Shown: positions 1-10,397 of the stretch, piece after piece
Numbering within the stretch: the first letter of the stretch is position 1
Layout of the letters: each line of letters starts with the position of its first letter
Source: Butyriboletus loyo
Taxonomy: Eukaryota; Basidiomycota; Agaricomycetes; Boletales; Boletaceae
Assembly: GCA_038093515.1 (NCBI GenBank)
Contig: JBBPSI010000018.1
Coordinates: 62,001 to 126,000 of the forward strand
Reading direction: 5' to 3'
DNA length: 64,000 nucleotides
Position numbers and translations under genes: made by a program
Notes under the pieces: model-generated
What the model saw: only the letters and a program-made list of their open reading frames with translations
Databases searched by the model: none
What the model was told of the DNA's origin: nothing

Positions 1-305
1 GAGCGGCTTGGCTCCGGTACATGAATCAGCCTGTTAATCGTACACGTTCGCAGGACCCATCAAGCGCCTCGAGGAACAGGAAGCGAAATGGACCACGGAC
101 CCAAAACGGACCGGGTGCGATGATAAGACAGCAGGGAGGCTGATTAGCGCGCTCAAGAGAGAGAGGAGAGCTGGGTTAAGCTGGACGTTGTATCTAGTAG
201 TCGTTCCGATTTCGTGCCATGGTAACAACCGAATTACGTCGCCTTTTGCCAGTTTGGTAGGATCGAAAGATCGTCCGACCACGGTGCAGCCAGGACGACA
301 CAACC

Positions 306-2993
306 ATGACAGTCCAGAATTCGGCCACAAACGGGCTCCACGCCCAATCCACATCTCACCAACTCGTCCTTACACCGCCGTCTACCGTCCCCCCACCCCC
401 CGAAAGCAATCCAGCGAACCCGGCGTCGTCAACAGACCAGAAGAAGAGGAAAAAGAAAAAGAAGGCGAACAAGGCTCCCTCCAATGATGTGTCCTCTGCA
501 CTACCACGAAAGCCGACATCAGACGCAGAGCGTCCTCCCGTGCTTTGCATCAGCAGAAACAAGCATTGGAAATATATCAGCTCATACCATGTCAGTCCTC
601 TCTCCTCGTTCTCTTCTCAGTTCTCCAATCCCTCATCAGGGTCCCTGGCTTCAACTCCCTCTCGAGTTGCTCGAGTCTCTTCTCGTCCTCAACCTCGACC
701 CCGCAACACTCTCTAGCGCGAAGATACCCCCGCAATCTCTCCACTCATCCCGCACCCCAAATTCACCACATTCAACTCTCTACTCGCGTGTGCTTCCTCG
801 TCCACGTGAAATCGATAGAGGACTCCACGCATTCTCGGACCACTCTCCGCCTGACTCACCCCGTCGCAATTTCAACTCCTTGCCTTCGTCATATACCACT
901 GCCTCGACCCCGCTTCTCTGCCCTATACCAGGCAAGCCAACCCCTCCACCCATCGATCCGGGCGTGTTCCGTAATGTTGCGACGATCCGCCGTCTGATCG
1001 ACGAGGCAGCCGAACTCTCGGTGCGTGCATCGTCTGGACTTTCCCCCGCTGCTCTGGGTTCTATCCGGGGGGGGAGCCATGGTGCATGGCCAACTTCCCA
1101 AAGCCTTGACGGTTCCGGCAACATGGGAAATGGAAGAAACGTTGCCATGAGTGCGATGCGCGTGCATCGACTCCGCGCACTCGCAGTGCAGAAGCTCGCC
1201 GCAGCTTATAAGGCCGACGAGATCGCCAGCAGTGTCATGGTCATGCAGGGTGGGAGCGTGTTTGACGACATCGCCGAAAGGGTCCTCAGACATGGTACGT
1301 CCTTGCCTGTAACCCGCAGTTTGTTCCTGTTCGAACGCGATCATAGATCCCAACGATGCCGATGCCAAATACGTACACTTCTTTCACGAGAAGATACCCT
1401 CTCGGTACGTGAACCACGCTTGAAATGTACCCTTTTGACTGTCGGAACAGTGCGAACAGACAATTGGCAGAGTCCACTACCACTCAGGTACTGGATGAAC
1501 TCATCGCTGCTAATCCGCAGCGACTTGAATATTACCGAACACGAGGCATTGTGCATTGTTTCCGCGATGAACACATCCTCGCTGCCAAAGACTTTACATA
1601 TGCCCTCAAGGAAGCTCGTGCTGCACGCAAGGGTCGGACAGCACACCGTAGCATCAAGTTACCATCTGAATCACGGGGCAAGTGTGGCAAGAAAAAGAAA
1701 GGCTCCAACAAGACCAACGGCCAAGCACCACCGAATGGTACGAGCGACTCCGCGGAAGCGTCCACCGTTGAAGGGCCAGACGGGGAAACGCTCTTGGTAC
1801 ACCCGTCCGTTTCACCCGACGCACCAGATCCCATCGAACCTCAACTACTGTTCTTGAGGGGTGCGACCTATCTGCAGCATGCGTTGCATCTTATCGAGTC
1901 CGCGATTTTGAAACTCGAGGGCGTAAGTAAGGCGGGTTCGACTCTTGACGGTACCGAGTTGCGCTTGTGCTATCTCGTCAACGGCCGTTATGGCGGTGTC
2001 GAGATTGGCAACCCAGATGGTCCTTTGGGGAAAAGCGATGGTCCAAAGGCACGCGCTTACAGATGCGTGTTGAGAGAGGAGAGTTTTCGTGAGGACATTG
2101 GCGGCTATCTACGCAAGTGCATTCGAGACCACGAACGCTTTCTTGCGCACTTTGACACGCTTGAAGGGCCGCCACCCATGGTCAGCGGAGACGCACCTGC
2201 TGACCTTCCTCGGAGGGTCGAGATAGCGTTCTTACTCTCAGAGATGGCACGGCCCGGGAATCAGAGCGGGGGAACAGCAGGTCTCGCTGGAGCCGAGTCC
2301 AGCCTCCCAGCCATGTTCACTACCTACCATCCCCTGCTCGTCGAGTCCCATTTCACCATTTTAATCTGCCAGCTCATGCTTGCAGAATTACCAACGCTCT
2401 TGACGACGTTTGCGCACACAGCCGTACTCGTCGATGCGCTCGAAGGATACCCCGTTTTCCTTCCCCCAAGGTCCATGGCTCAAGCCGAGTTTATCGAAGT
2501 ACTCGAACGTCTCGCATCAGGTTGGAAAACCGGTATTCAGCCTCACTCGGCGATGCGTGCCGGGTCCATGGCGAATAGGCCCGTGATAGAAGCCTCTCCT
2601 GTCTCGCCATCGAGTTCTCTGCTCGAAGTGATGTCCTCCTCCTCCTCGGGCGACACCGTCGATTCATTGTCTACTCCGGTCGCTTCGACGTCCTCGTCTG
2701 CTGTTACTCAAGGGAGTAGCTCTCCCTTGTTGAACACCCTCGGTCCCACTTCGTTCAAACAGGCCCGTGTAGACCTTGTCGAGACACTCGACTGTGCCCG
2801 GATCATACTCGTCCCAGTTGCGGTGAGACAAAAAGAACGCGCTTCACAGGCGGCTACGACGGCGGAAAAGACGTCCAACAACCTCAAGAAGAAGCCGTTG
2901 AACATCAACATTCCACTTCACGGGCCCCGAGTGGAGATCATTCTCGCCTGGCTCGCAGCCGTTCATTTGGTGGAGCTTGAAAACGTTGCTTGA
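306..2993 (+). CDS. TPR-like protein, uncharacterised
   Basis: Multi-exon gene of unknown function. The N-terminus has a Pro-rich stretch and a basic Lys run (KKRKKKKK) that could act as a nuclear localisation signal. Coding character is clear in later exons: a helical block near 965-1290 (RRLIDEAAELSV ... KLAAAYKADEIASSVM), then HEKIPSR joined across an intron (donor GTACGT near 1406, acceptor before ACAATTGG near 1460) to QLAESTTTQVLDELIAANPQRLEYYRTRG. The latter resembles a TPR hairpin ('D..LA.KDFTYALKEAR'). The rest is Ser/Thr-rich linker and a C-terminal helix ending at a TGA at 2991-2993. The ATG at 306 begins the first open frame. The introns between 480 and 640 are uncertain because the frame changes twice. 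I recall similar unnamed proteins in agaricomycetes but no assigned function. Confidence 0.6.
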
Positions 2994-3332
2994 GGCGCTC
3001 GCGCATTCCAATGGTGGGATGCAACATTAGCCAGATCGAATGAATGGCGAGGATCTGATGGAATCTATGGTGTGGAAAAAACGAAGAAAAAACGAACGGA
3101 TCGGATGTGTGTTACCCCGTGGTTGATTGGCTGGTTTTATTCAGACCAAATATACATTCGTGTTGTTCCAAGATATTACCGGTCCCAAGTATACTGCCAA
3201 CATGTATTTGCGCCAGTAGGGTATTGAATAAACGAACGTTTGATTGAATCCTTGAGAGCAGATCAAGCCACCACGGCCATGCACCAGCTGCATGTTGACC
3301 GCAAGGTCAGACCAAAAAAAAAAAGACATGGA

Positions 3333-4542
3333 TCACCTTTCTTTGTGCTTCCGTGACATCCCGGTATTCAAATCCCCCCTCGTTTGCCGCACAAACGGTT
3401 CGAAATGAGCGATCATGTATGGAACGGACAGGACTGCGGCGAGCACGATGGGGATGAGAAAGGTGACGGTGGGTAGTAAAGTAGCCGGAAGCACGCCCAA
3501 GTACAACGGTTCCAAGATCACGATGAACGACACGCTGTTTTGCTTTTCCTGTTCGTCATCGATCGTTAGATGGGCCGCCAGTGCGTCGTCGTTGCCTGGG
3601 TGAGGACTACGACTAGGAATGGGAGTGGGAACGCGAGGCTGAGGCTGAGGTGTGAGTGGAATTGAAACTAGAGGTTGATGCTGATGTGATCGAAAGCCGG
3701 GAGTGAGAACGCCGGTGTCCACGACGCGAATGCGTGCGTATCTGGAACGCGTGGTGGGGGTGTGTCGTGTAGAGGACGCGTGGGGCAAGGACAATGAACG
3801 CGCGTGTGTCTCCATCTCTCGCCTCTCTTTCTCTTTTCGCCCGGACGGCGTGGTCGAGATCAGGTCTCGCCCTCGTTCTCGTTCCGATGATAGTCGAGCG
3901 AGGAGACCCTGTGGGGTGTACGTCGTAATCGTAAAGTCCGCGGGGGTCTGTGCGTGATAGATTCGTAAAGACAATGGACGCGAGCGTGATATCGGAACAC
4001 GTCATTCATCAAACATCATATGTATTAGAAATCCGGGTCGAGTCGAGATGGGGTAAACGAAATGGATCGTTGAAACGTAAATGTGAATGAACGATAAGAA
4101 AAACAACGACTTACGGAAGCAGGCCAGGACAAGCGGAGAGTAAAGGTGGAGTAGGATGCCCATTTTTCGTCGTCTAGGTCTAGGAAGAGCCACAGCTCGT
4201 GGGGGCACGAAAACGGGGGGCGAGGCGCAACGGCATTGTCGCCTTGTTCACACACTTGATGGAGAGGTGTATGAAGCGCAGCGGGCTCCAGTGTCCATTG
4301 CCGCTCATTATCTGAGGGATAGAGCTTTGACCTGGCCGGGATGAAACGTGAGAGGGCTCCCCCTTCTCGCCCGAACGAGAGCTGTGGAAGGAAACACACC
4401 AATTTCCGACTACATCTAAAGGAATATCAACTGTCCGCTCTCGAGAGGACGCGAAGTTGATAATTTCCGTGTTGGCGGCAACCTCGTGAGATAAAAAGAG
4501 AAGGAGATGGAGCGATCGCTGGTCGAGCAAGTTGAGCCTCAT
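3333..4542 (-). CDS. PIG-X / Pbn1 subunit of GPI mannosyltransferase I
   Basis: Likely the ER-membrane partner that stabilises the first mannosyltransferase (PIG-M) in GPI-anchor synthesis. Key evidence is the motif LRLSWPAS at about 4142, joined by a GTAAGT...CACAG intron (about 165 nt) to TPADFTITTYTPQ. The resulting SWPASTPADF block is characteristic of fungal PIG-X as I remember it. It is followed by a low-complexity insert, the segment RYARIRVVDTGVLTP, and a single C-terminal membrane span (VLPATLLPTVTFLIPIVLAA) with a short basic tail RKHKER. Upstream exons supply ALHTPLHQVCEQ and FSCPHELWLFLDLDDEKW. The 5' end is uncertain: an ATG at 4542 opens the frame MRLNLLDQRSLHLLLFL, and another at 4641 would need an extra short intron. 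The gene converges with the TPR-like gene, leaving about 340 bp of 3' sequence between them. Confidence 0.6.
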
Positions 4543-4799
4543 GTGGCGTCGTTGAGTGGTCGCTGTCAAGTCAACGAGCGAACGCCGTCGACGTTCCAAA
4601 CCTTGTTAGACATTGGCGACTCGCAATTGGGCGCTGATCATGGTATCAATAAAATTCACCATCACGACGAGACAACACGAAATGAAGAGCTATGCTGATA
4701 GCGTTTGCACGAGGCATACAACTATGAATGGGCGGCCATCTGGGTATGGCAAGTCTATACTAGGCGCCACCAACAAGCTTTGGGTCCATCGGGAAACTG

Positions 4800-5948
4800 T
4801 CACGGACTTTCAAGATCTGGTAGCTAACCTTGATTTTCATCCTTAATGCAATGTTTTGATGTAGACAAACCACCTCTCGCTCACCTTGGATTCTCAACCT
4901 GTGCATATCGCTCAACAGGTTATGCATTCCCTCGCGGGCGGCCTTGAACCTTAATACGCCACACCTCTCGCTCTCGACGTGTTGACATAGGGCACTGAGC
5001 GTGCTGAACGTCATCGAACAGGTCGAGAGCGGGCAGCGGTATATTCTATCTTGGTGCTTTGGACTCGCGAGATGGCGATTGAGGGCATCAAGTGTCCGAA
5101 AACTTTTGTGGCAGAGCACACACTCGTACGCCTGACCGTTCCACGACCGCTCAGTGGCGAGATACTGAGTGGTGCCACCACCGGTAAGGAGTCGCGACGG
5201 AACGGTGATAACATTGCCACTATCCCTCAGTCGGACCCATCGATCGATCATGGTACGATTGGCACCGGAAACGCATGAGCCAGACTCGAGATGAAGTATC
5301 ATTGCCGATTTGCTGACAAACGATTGTGTGCAACCACGGAATTGGAATGCACACGGTTCATTCTTTGGACGATGCACGCTGGAGTTCATGTGCTAAGGCA
5401 AGTGTCAATCGGTTGTCATAATAACAATGAATCACAAGGACACTCACCGCATGCAGGTTACTTTCCGAATTGAAAAAACGCCGACAGTCGACGCAGTAGT
5501 AGTGAGACTGTCGGTTGTGCTCTTGCAGGCCATAGGTATTCTGGAAGAACTGGTCGCAATCGACGCAGTAGTAGTGAAACTGTCGGTTGTGCTCTTGCAA
5601 TCCATAGGCATTCTGGAGGAACTGGTCGCAATCGACGCAGTAGTGGTGAGACTGTCGGTTGTGCTCTTGCAGGCCATATGCATTCTTGAAGAACCGATCG
5701 CAATCGTCGCAGTAGTCGTGTGCGTCGAGACAGTGGGCAATCAGGCGCTGCCTGTCTGCAAAATGGGTTTCGCATTGGCGACAGAAGGCATGTCTGGAAC
5801 TCTGGATGTGGTGTTGTGTGAGGCCCCACCCAGAGTCAAAGTCTTCCTCACAGTCATCACAGATGTTGTGATTGGAAGAGTTTAAGACGTGTTGGCAGTA
5901 CGAATGATAGGACCGAAAGTCGCGGTTTCAGCGTTCGCAGTAACACAT
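4800..5948 (-). CDS. C2H2 zinc-finger protein with repeated 24-aa fingers; in-frame TGA near its start
   Basis: Putative nucleic-acid-binding protein of an agaricomycete C2H2 family. Fingers run YCxxC...H...H in a 24-residue period (5491-5778), then after an intron (5393-5447, GTGAGT...CTTAG) come FRGCTQSFVSKSAMILHLESGSC, the family-typical ATERSWNGQAYECVLC block (about 5170) and YRCPLSTCSMTFSTLSALCQHVESERCG. A last intron (4817-4884) gives a short C-terminus and stop at 4800-4802; unspliced, the frame runs on to 4760. The natural start appears to be the ATG at 5948 (MCYCER), but the seventh codon (5928-5930) is TGA exactly where the finger needs its second cysteine. Apart from that codon the frame is open and every later finger keeps its Cys/His ligands. 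It is either a recent nonsense mutation or a base error. No alternative ATG, GTG or TTG start lies in frame for more than 300 bp downstream. Confidence 0.6.
5491..5778 (-). repeat. 72-bp tandem repeat coding for four near-identical zinc fingers
   Basis: Units begin near 5491, 5563, 5635 and 5707, exactly 72 bp (24 codons) apart, and differ at only a few positions. Each encodes one finger of the form YCVDCDQFFQN.YGLQEHNRQSH. The two middle units are the most alike and the outer ones have drifted more, as expected for recent slippage or unequal exchange inside a coding exon. Confidence 0.85.
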
Positions 5949-6304
5949 CAGAGCTGGCGACGTTCGACTGGTCGTGCTGGTAAGGGGGCATAACTGCGGT
6001 CAGGGAGGTCTTGAATTGGTGGTGTCCGGGGTCCTACACGCGTTTGCTGTGGGCACGTGATCCGTGTTTTTTTGTCCTCTGAAGAATGTAGGTAGCTCAG
6101 ACGAGTTCAGACGAAGTAGATGGTAGAATGAGAACGATTCATCGTCCCCTATGATCCAGTTACTCATATACTAGCTTCTCCTATTACTATTGCTAACCGA
6201 TAGAACGAAGTATTGATTAGGAATTTGGGGTACTACGTGGCTCGTATTGCACGTGATCATATCCAACACCGTGCCACTGCACGCAACGTCTACGACGCTC
6301 TGCG
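5949..6304. promoter_or_regulatory. Divergent intergenic promoter between C2H2 gene and centrin
   Basis: 356 bp lie between the proposed start of the C2H2 gene (minus strand) and the centrin ATG (plus strand). It must carry both promoters. No clear TATA box or other named element was recognised. Confidence 0.4.
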
Positions 6305-7178
6305 ATGTACTCCACTTCGGCACAAAAAGCAAAGCGACGGGCGCATGCGCGCCCAGAACTCTCAGACGAACAGAAACAAGAGATAAAAGAAGCCTTTGAG
6401 CTCTTCGACACAGACAAGGATGGCTCCTTGGACTACCACGAACTCAAGGTCGCGATGCGCGCTCTCGGTTTCGACATGAAGAAGGCCGAAGTACTCAAAA
6501 TCCTCAGAGACCACGACAAGAGCAGTCACGGTCTCATGGAGTTTGAGGATTTTGCAAAAATCAGTTGAGTCAGCTTGCTTCGCCTCACGCCAGCCCCGTT
6601 TTATCACTGCCACGCTCGCGCCCCGACGCGATATTACTGCCAGTCGTCATCGGCCATCTACGTTGATATTGGTTTCACGGCTTCCGCCGCATTTCCCATT
6701 GCTGTCCTTGTTGACATCATTTGGTTTTTGTTTTTTTACTCACGTCGGATTCCAGTGAGCGAGCGGATCCTCGCGCGAGATCCAATGGAAGAGATCCGTC
6801 GTGCGTTCCAATTATTCGACGACGATAACACGGGCAAGATCAGTCTACGGAACCTCAGAAGAGTGGCCAAGGAAATTGGCGACCGTTTGGAGGACGATGA
6901 GCTGTGAGTGTGATCGCCCTTGACCACTTTTGGGGCGCAAAACCCTGCTAAGCGCAGCACCCGAGCCCAATACCCCGTTTCAGTCCACGGTGCAGTGTGA
7001 CCGTCTTTTTTTCCTTTTTGCCGTTCCAATTTCTTTTCACCGTGTGGTTATTTCTCCATTTGTTCACCTCTGGTCTTCCATTTTCCTCAGGCAAGCGATG
7101 ATAGACGAATTTGACCTGGACCAAGATGGAGAAATCAACGAACAGGAATTCTTTGCCATCATGACAGATGACCCATAG
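6305..7178 (+). CDS. CDC31: Centrin (Cdc31-type EF-hand protein)
   Basis: Calcium-binding protein of the spindle pole body and also of nuclear mRNA export and repair complexes. Three exons: 6305-6563, 6756-6903 and 7091-7178. Splicing gives ...[22 protein letters not shown] and ...[17 protein letters not shown], all with GT-AG ends. EF-hand 1 ([12 protein letters not shown]) and EF-hand 4 ([12 protein letters not shown]) are canonical. EF-hand 3 ([12 protein letters not shown]) lacks the usual final Glu, and EF-hand 2 ([12 protein letters not shown]) is degenerate, so two good calcium sites are expected. The length of about 164 residues and the basic N-terminal tail ([13 protein letters not shown]) match the family. 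The ATG at 6305 is the only good start. Confidence 0.93.
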
Positions 7179-8409
7179 TGCCGTTTCGTTTCGGCTTGTC
7201 TTGGAGAACATGTCGCATGATTATCACACTACTATGCCCGTCGTTATCTATTTTCCTTGGCATGAACCCCGATCGCGTTCGCGTTTGTCAGGTATGTCCT
7301 TTTTTTTTTTTTTCTCACCCGATCATCGCTTACCGTCTGACTCATTATGTCTTTCCCCACAGCTACTTGATCGCTGCCATATATATTTGTCCCACTGATC
7401 TGTAGCCATCGTAATACAGCACTTTTCTGTGCTGACAAGTTCCGCCGAGACATTGCGTGTCTGCCTAGCCAGTCGCTGAGTCTCAACTTGCGGACCTCTT
7501 GAAACGAGGTTCACAGTGCAGCACCACTTGATCGGGCGTGAGCCGTGCCCAGATGAAATGCCAAGATCTAGGCCACTCGCGAGATATCACATGAGCTCTG
7601 GTCAAAAACGTATCTGTTTAAACCGTCCCTAAGAGAGAAGAACAATAACCACCGCAGCATACTTTACACCCATAACGTATTTGCTACATACTCTGACCGG
7701 TTGGTACAATAAGAACAGTGGCGAGCCAGGCAACGTCCGAATGCGATGATGCAAAATAATGATACAGAATCCCCACCGTCTTGATGAACGGTGATAAAAT
7801 ACAGGAAGAAAGGTCGTGAAGGGCGTGGAAATTCGTAAGCATCTACAACCAGTGCTCGGTTAAGCGAAGGGGGGGGGACGTCGTTGCGAAAGAAGAGTGC
7901 GCGAATTTCATGAAAAACCGGCAAAACCATGCTTGGAAGGAGGAGAGCCCCAATGGCAAGCGTTACCGATCCTAGGCAGAAGAGCATATACGTCCGGAAG
8001 TTGCCCTGAGAGATGTGGCGGCACTGGTGCCCGAGGAGTTGATGGAAGCATGGCAGCATGGAAAAATCACGGAGTCCAGGCGAACATAAAGCAAGAATCG
8101 TCGAAGCGAGGGCCTGTGGGTATATCGCAAGCGCAAGGAAGGCGGAGACGGAATGGCAACTGCCTCAAAGACAGCACGGAGTGTGGAAGAAGGTCCAAAG
8201 AGGAATGAAGGAATAATAACGAGGATGAATGAACACCACATGTTGGGAAATAAGACGAATAAGAAGACCAAGGACAGAAAGGAAAGCATATTGTCCACAG
8301 TCGTCAAAAGTCCGACTGCCGTCACATCGAGGGTGAGCGTCCAATATGACCTCGGACTGTCGCCCATGCATGCACAAACCTTTGCTGCATGTACCTGGGA
8401 ACTCGAGCC
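7179..8409. other. Intergenic region, 3' ends of centrin and Msn2-like gene
   Basis: About 1.2 kb between two convergent genes. It contains a T-run near 7300 and several minus-strand open frames (for example 7664-8059 and 7972-8367) with hydrophobic but unremarkable translations. These probably belong to the 3' UTR of the transcription-factor gene. No gene can be supported. Confidence 0.4.
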
Positions 8410-10397
8410 TCATGCTTCTCCCGCCCTCACGCGTTCCACAACCTTTGGGAAATCTTTATGAACCTTCATATGTTGTCCCAGGTTATCATGTCGGCTGAAC
8501 TCCTTACCGCACCCAGGATATGGGCATTTGTGCGCTATAGAGAATTTGGTTAGCAGAACGTGACGTATGAATGTGTACACGACGCACGTTTCTCATAGGT
8601 GTGAATGCTTCGGATATGTCTCTTGAGATGCTCTCCTCTGGCAAAGCATTTCCCGCATCCACTGACGTCACAGAAATAAATACGAGCGCCCAGCGCTGCA
8701 TCTCTTTGGCTACGTCCAACGCTCGTACCGCTCACGGTCGGGACTCGTCGGCCGCGTGACTTTTTCGTGAGATTGGGAACGGGAACAGGAATGGGGAGGG
8801 TTCTCGCATTCTTCCGCATCTTCCCCGGATGCCCAGATAAAGAAGCAGGTGACATGTCAGAGGCAGAGATGGGAGGTGACCTGGGAGAACCCTTGACGGC
8901 AGAGGGTGAGACATCTGTGCCATAAGGATGATACCGCACCGGATTTCTACCGGCTATTGATCGAGGGCGTAAGCTCCGCATGTTCTTTGACGTAGTCCGG
9001 CTGCGTGGCACAAAGTCGCCGTCGCCCGCATCCTCCTCCTCCTCTGCCCTGTAATCGTAGTCAAGGTCACGGCCATTGAATTTTTCTGCCTCTTCCGCAT
9101 CTTCACCACTACCCGTCCCTGACAGCGACCCTCCAACGAACCTTCCCATGTAGTCGTAAACCCCTGCCGTATTATGCCCATTGGTCGTGCTGCCATGATG
9201 GAGGCTCAAGGGTTCTACATCTGGTTCTCCTTCAGCGTCTTCGTCGTCCCCATCGGGCAGTTCCGCGACGCCCATGACGGGAGATACCTCGGCCGGACGG
9301 ACGGTTCGTTGTTCCTGCAGACCCTGGGTTCGTACTCGCAATGCATGTCGCTCTTGTTCTTGTTCCTGTTCCTGGCACGTGCGCTCGCAATTATCGACTA
9401 GCGACGTAGCGAAGTACGCTGAATGTCGCGGGACAGGGGCGGACAGGACCGGTACGTTCATGGAGGCGTGATTGCCTGGAGATTGGTTGTACTGTAGCGC
9501 CAGATCAAGAGCTGCAGACGAGTCTGTGGGAGCTGTGAGGGTCAGTGTCCTCCTGGCAGAAATGAAGACATGCGGACCTGAGTCCAAGAGAGGCCGAAAG
9601 GCTCCAAAGCCACTGCTAGGGCCGGCGATGTCAGCTGACCGATTGTATAAGTCAGGGAAGGGGATGTTGGATTCCTGTTTAACGCTGACGCCTTGCCGAG
9701 GCGTATACCCAGGGGGGAATGGCTGCGTTAACTGTGTGGGGGCACTGGCATAATTGCGGGAAGGAAGCTGTGGATAAACAAGATCGGGTTCGTCAATTGG
9801 CTGGTCGAAGGGCTGTGTGCTACAGGTGGCTCTTGCGGCGGGATGCGCGAGTACCGCAACGGGTGGCTGAGCGGGATACTTTGGGGGGCTATGTTCTTGC
9901 CGCTGGATTTGCTGTATCGGCGGATATAGCGGCTGGAATTTCTTGGCCTCGGGGGACCACGAGTAGCCCATGGCGACTGAAATATTCAAGGGTAGCGGAG
10001 CCGAGACTGGCTGCTTGTAGTACTCTGGGGTGTAGGCGGGAAGCGGGAGAGGACGGGAGCCGATGTGTGTGTACGGATAGCCGAGGGAGATGTCTTCTGA
10101 GATGGTGTAGGGGTAGTAGTCGTCGTTTCCCGTTGCGACGTGGGCGGCCATGTCGTTATCCATGCTATCGATGGGGGGTTCTGGAAGCGGGCTCTCGTTA
10201 GCGGAGGAGGAGGAGAGGGGGGATTCGGGAGAGGCGGCGGAGATGTCTGACGGATAAGGGCTGTATCCCAGGCTTGGTCGACGGAGAGAAGGAGGATGAG
10301 GATACGAGTGTACGTGGGACCGTGTGGCAGTAGGAGACATTCCTGCGGATGGCGGAGGTGCGAAATAAGCAAAGTAACTGTTGGAGTCCGTTTGCAT
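8410..10397 (-). CDS. Msn2/4-like C2H2 transcription factor, copy A
   Basis: Two-finger DNA-binding protein of the type that binds stress-response-like elements in fungi. Exon 1 (8588-10397) encodes a long disordered region rich in Pro, Ser and Tyr, acidic and Gln/Glu runs, a linker motif VPVPNLTKKSRGRRVPT, and finger 1 (CDVSGCGKCFARGEHLKRHIRSIHTYEK). A 53-bp intron (8535-8587, GTGCGT...TATAG) interrupts the inter-finger linker. Exon 2 (8410-8534) supplies finger 2 (CPYPGCGKEFSRHDNLGQHMKVH) and a short tail ending GEA. REHLKRH and RHDNLGQH are the base-contacting helices typical of the Msn2 class. The start ATG at 10397 follows a stop-rich leader. Total length is about 644 residues. Copy B at 13218 shares the linker and the intron position. 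The regulon is not deducible from this window. Confidence 0.88.

Noticed and set aside
34..354. 106-codon minus-strand frame at the left edge.
   Set aside because: It overlaps the start of the TPR-like gene and its leader, has no features, and is best explained as chance.
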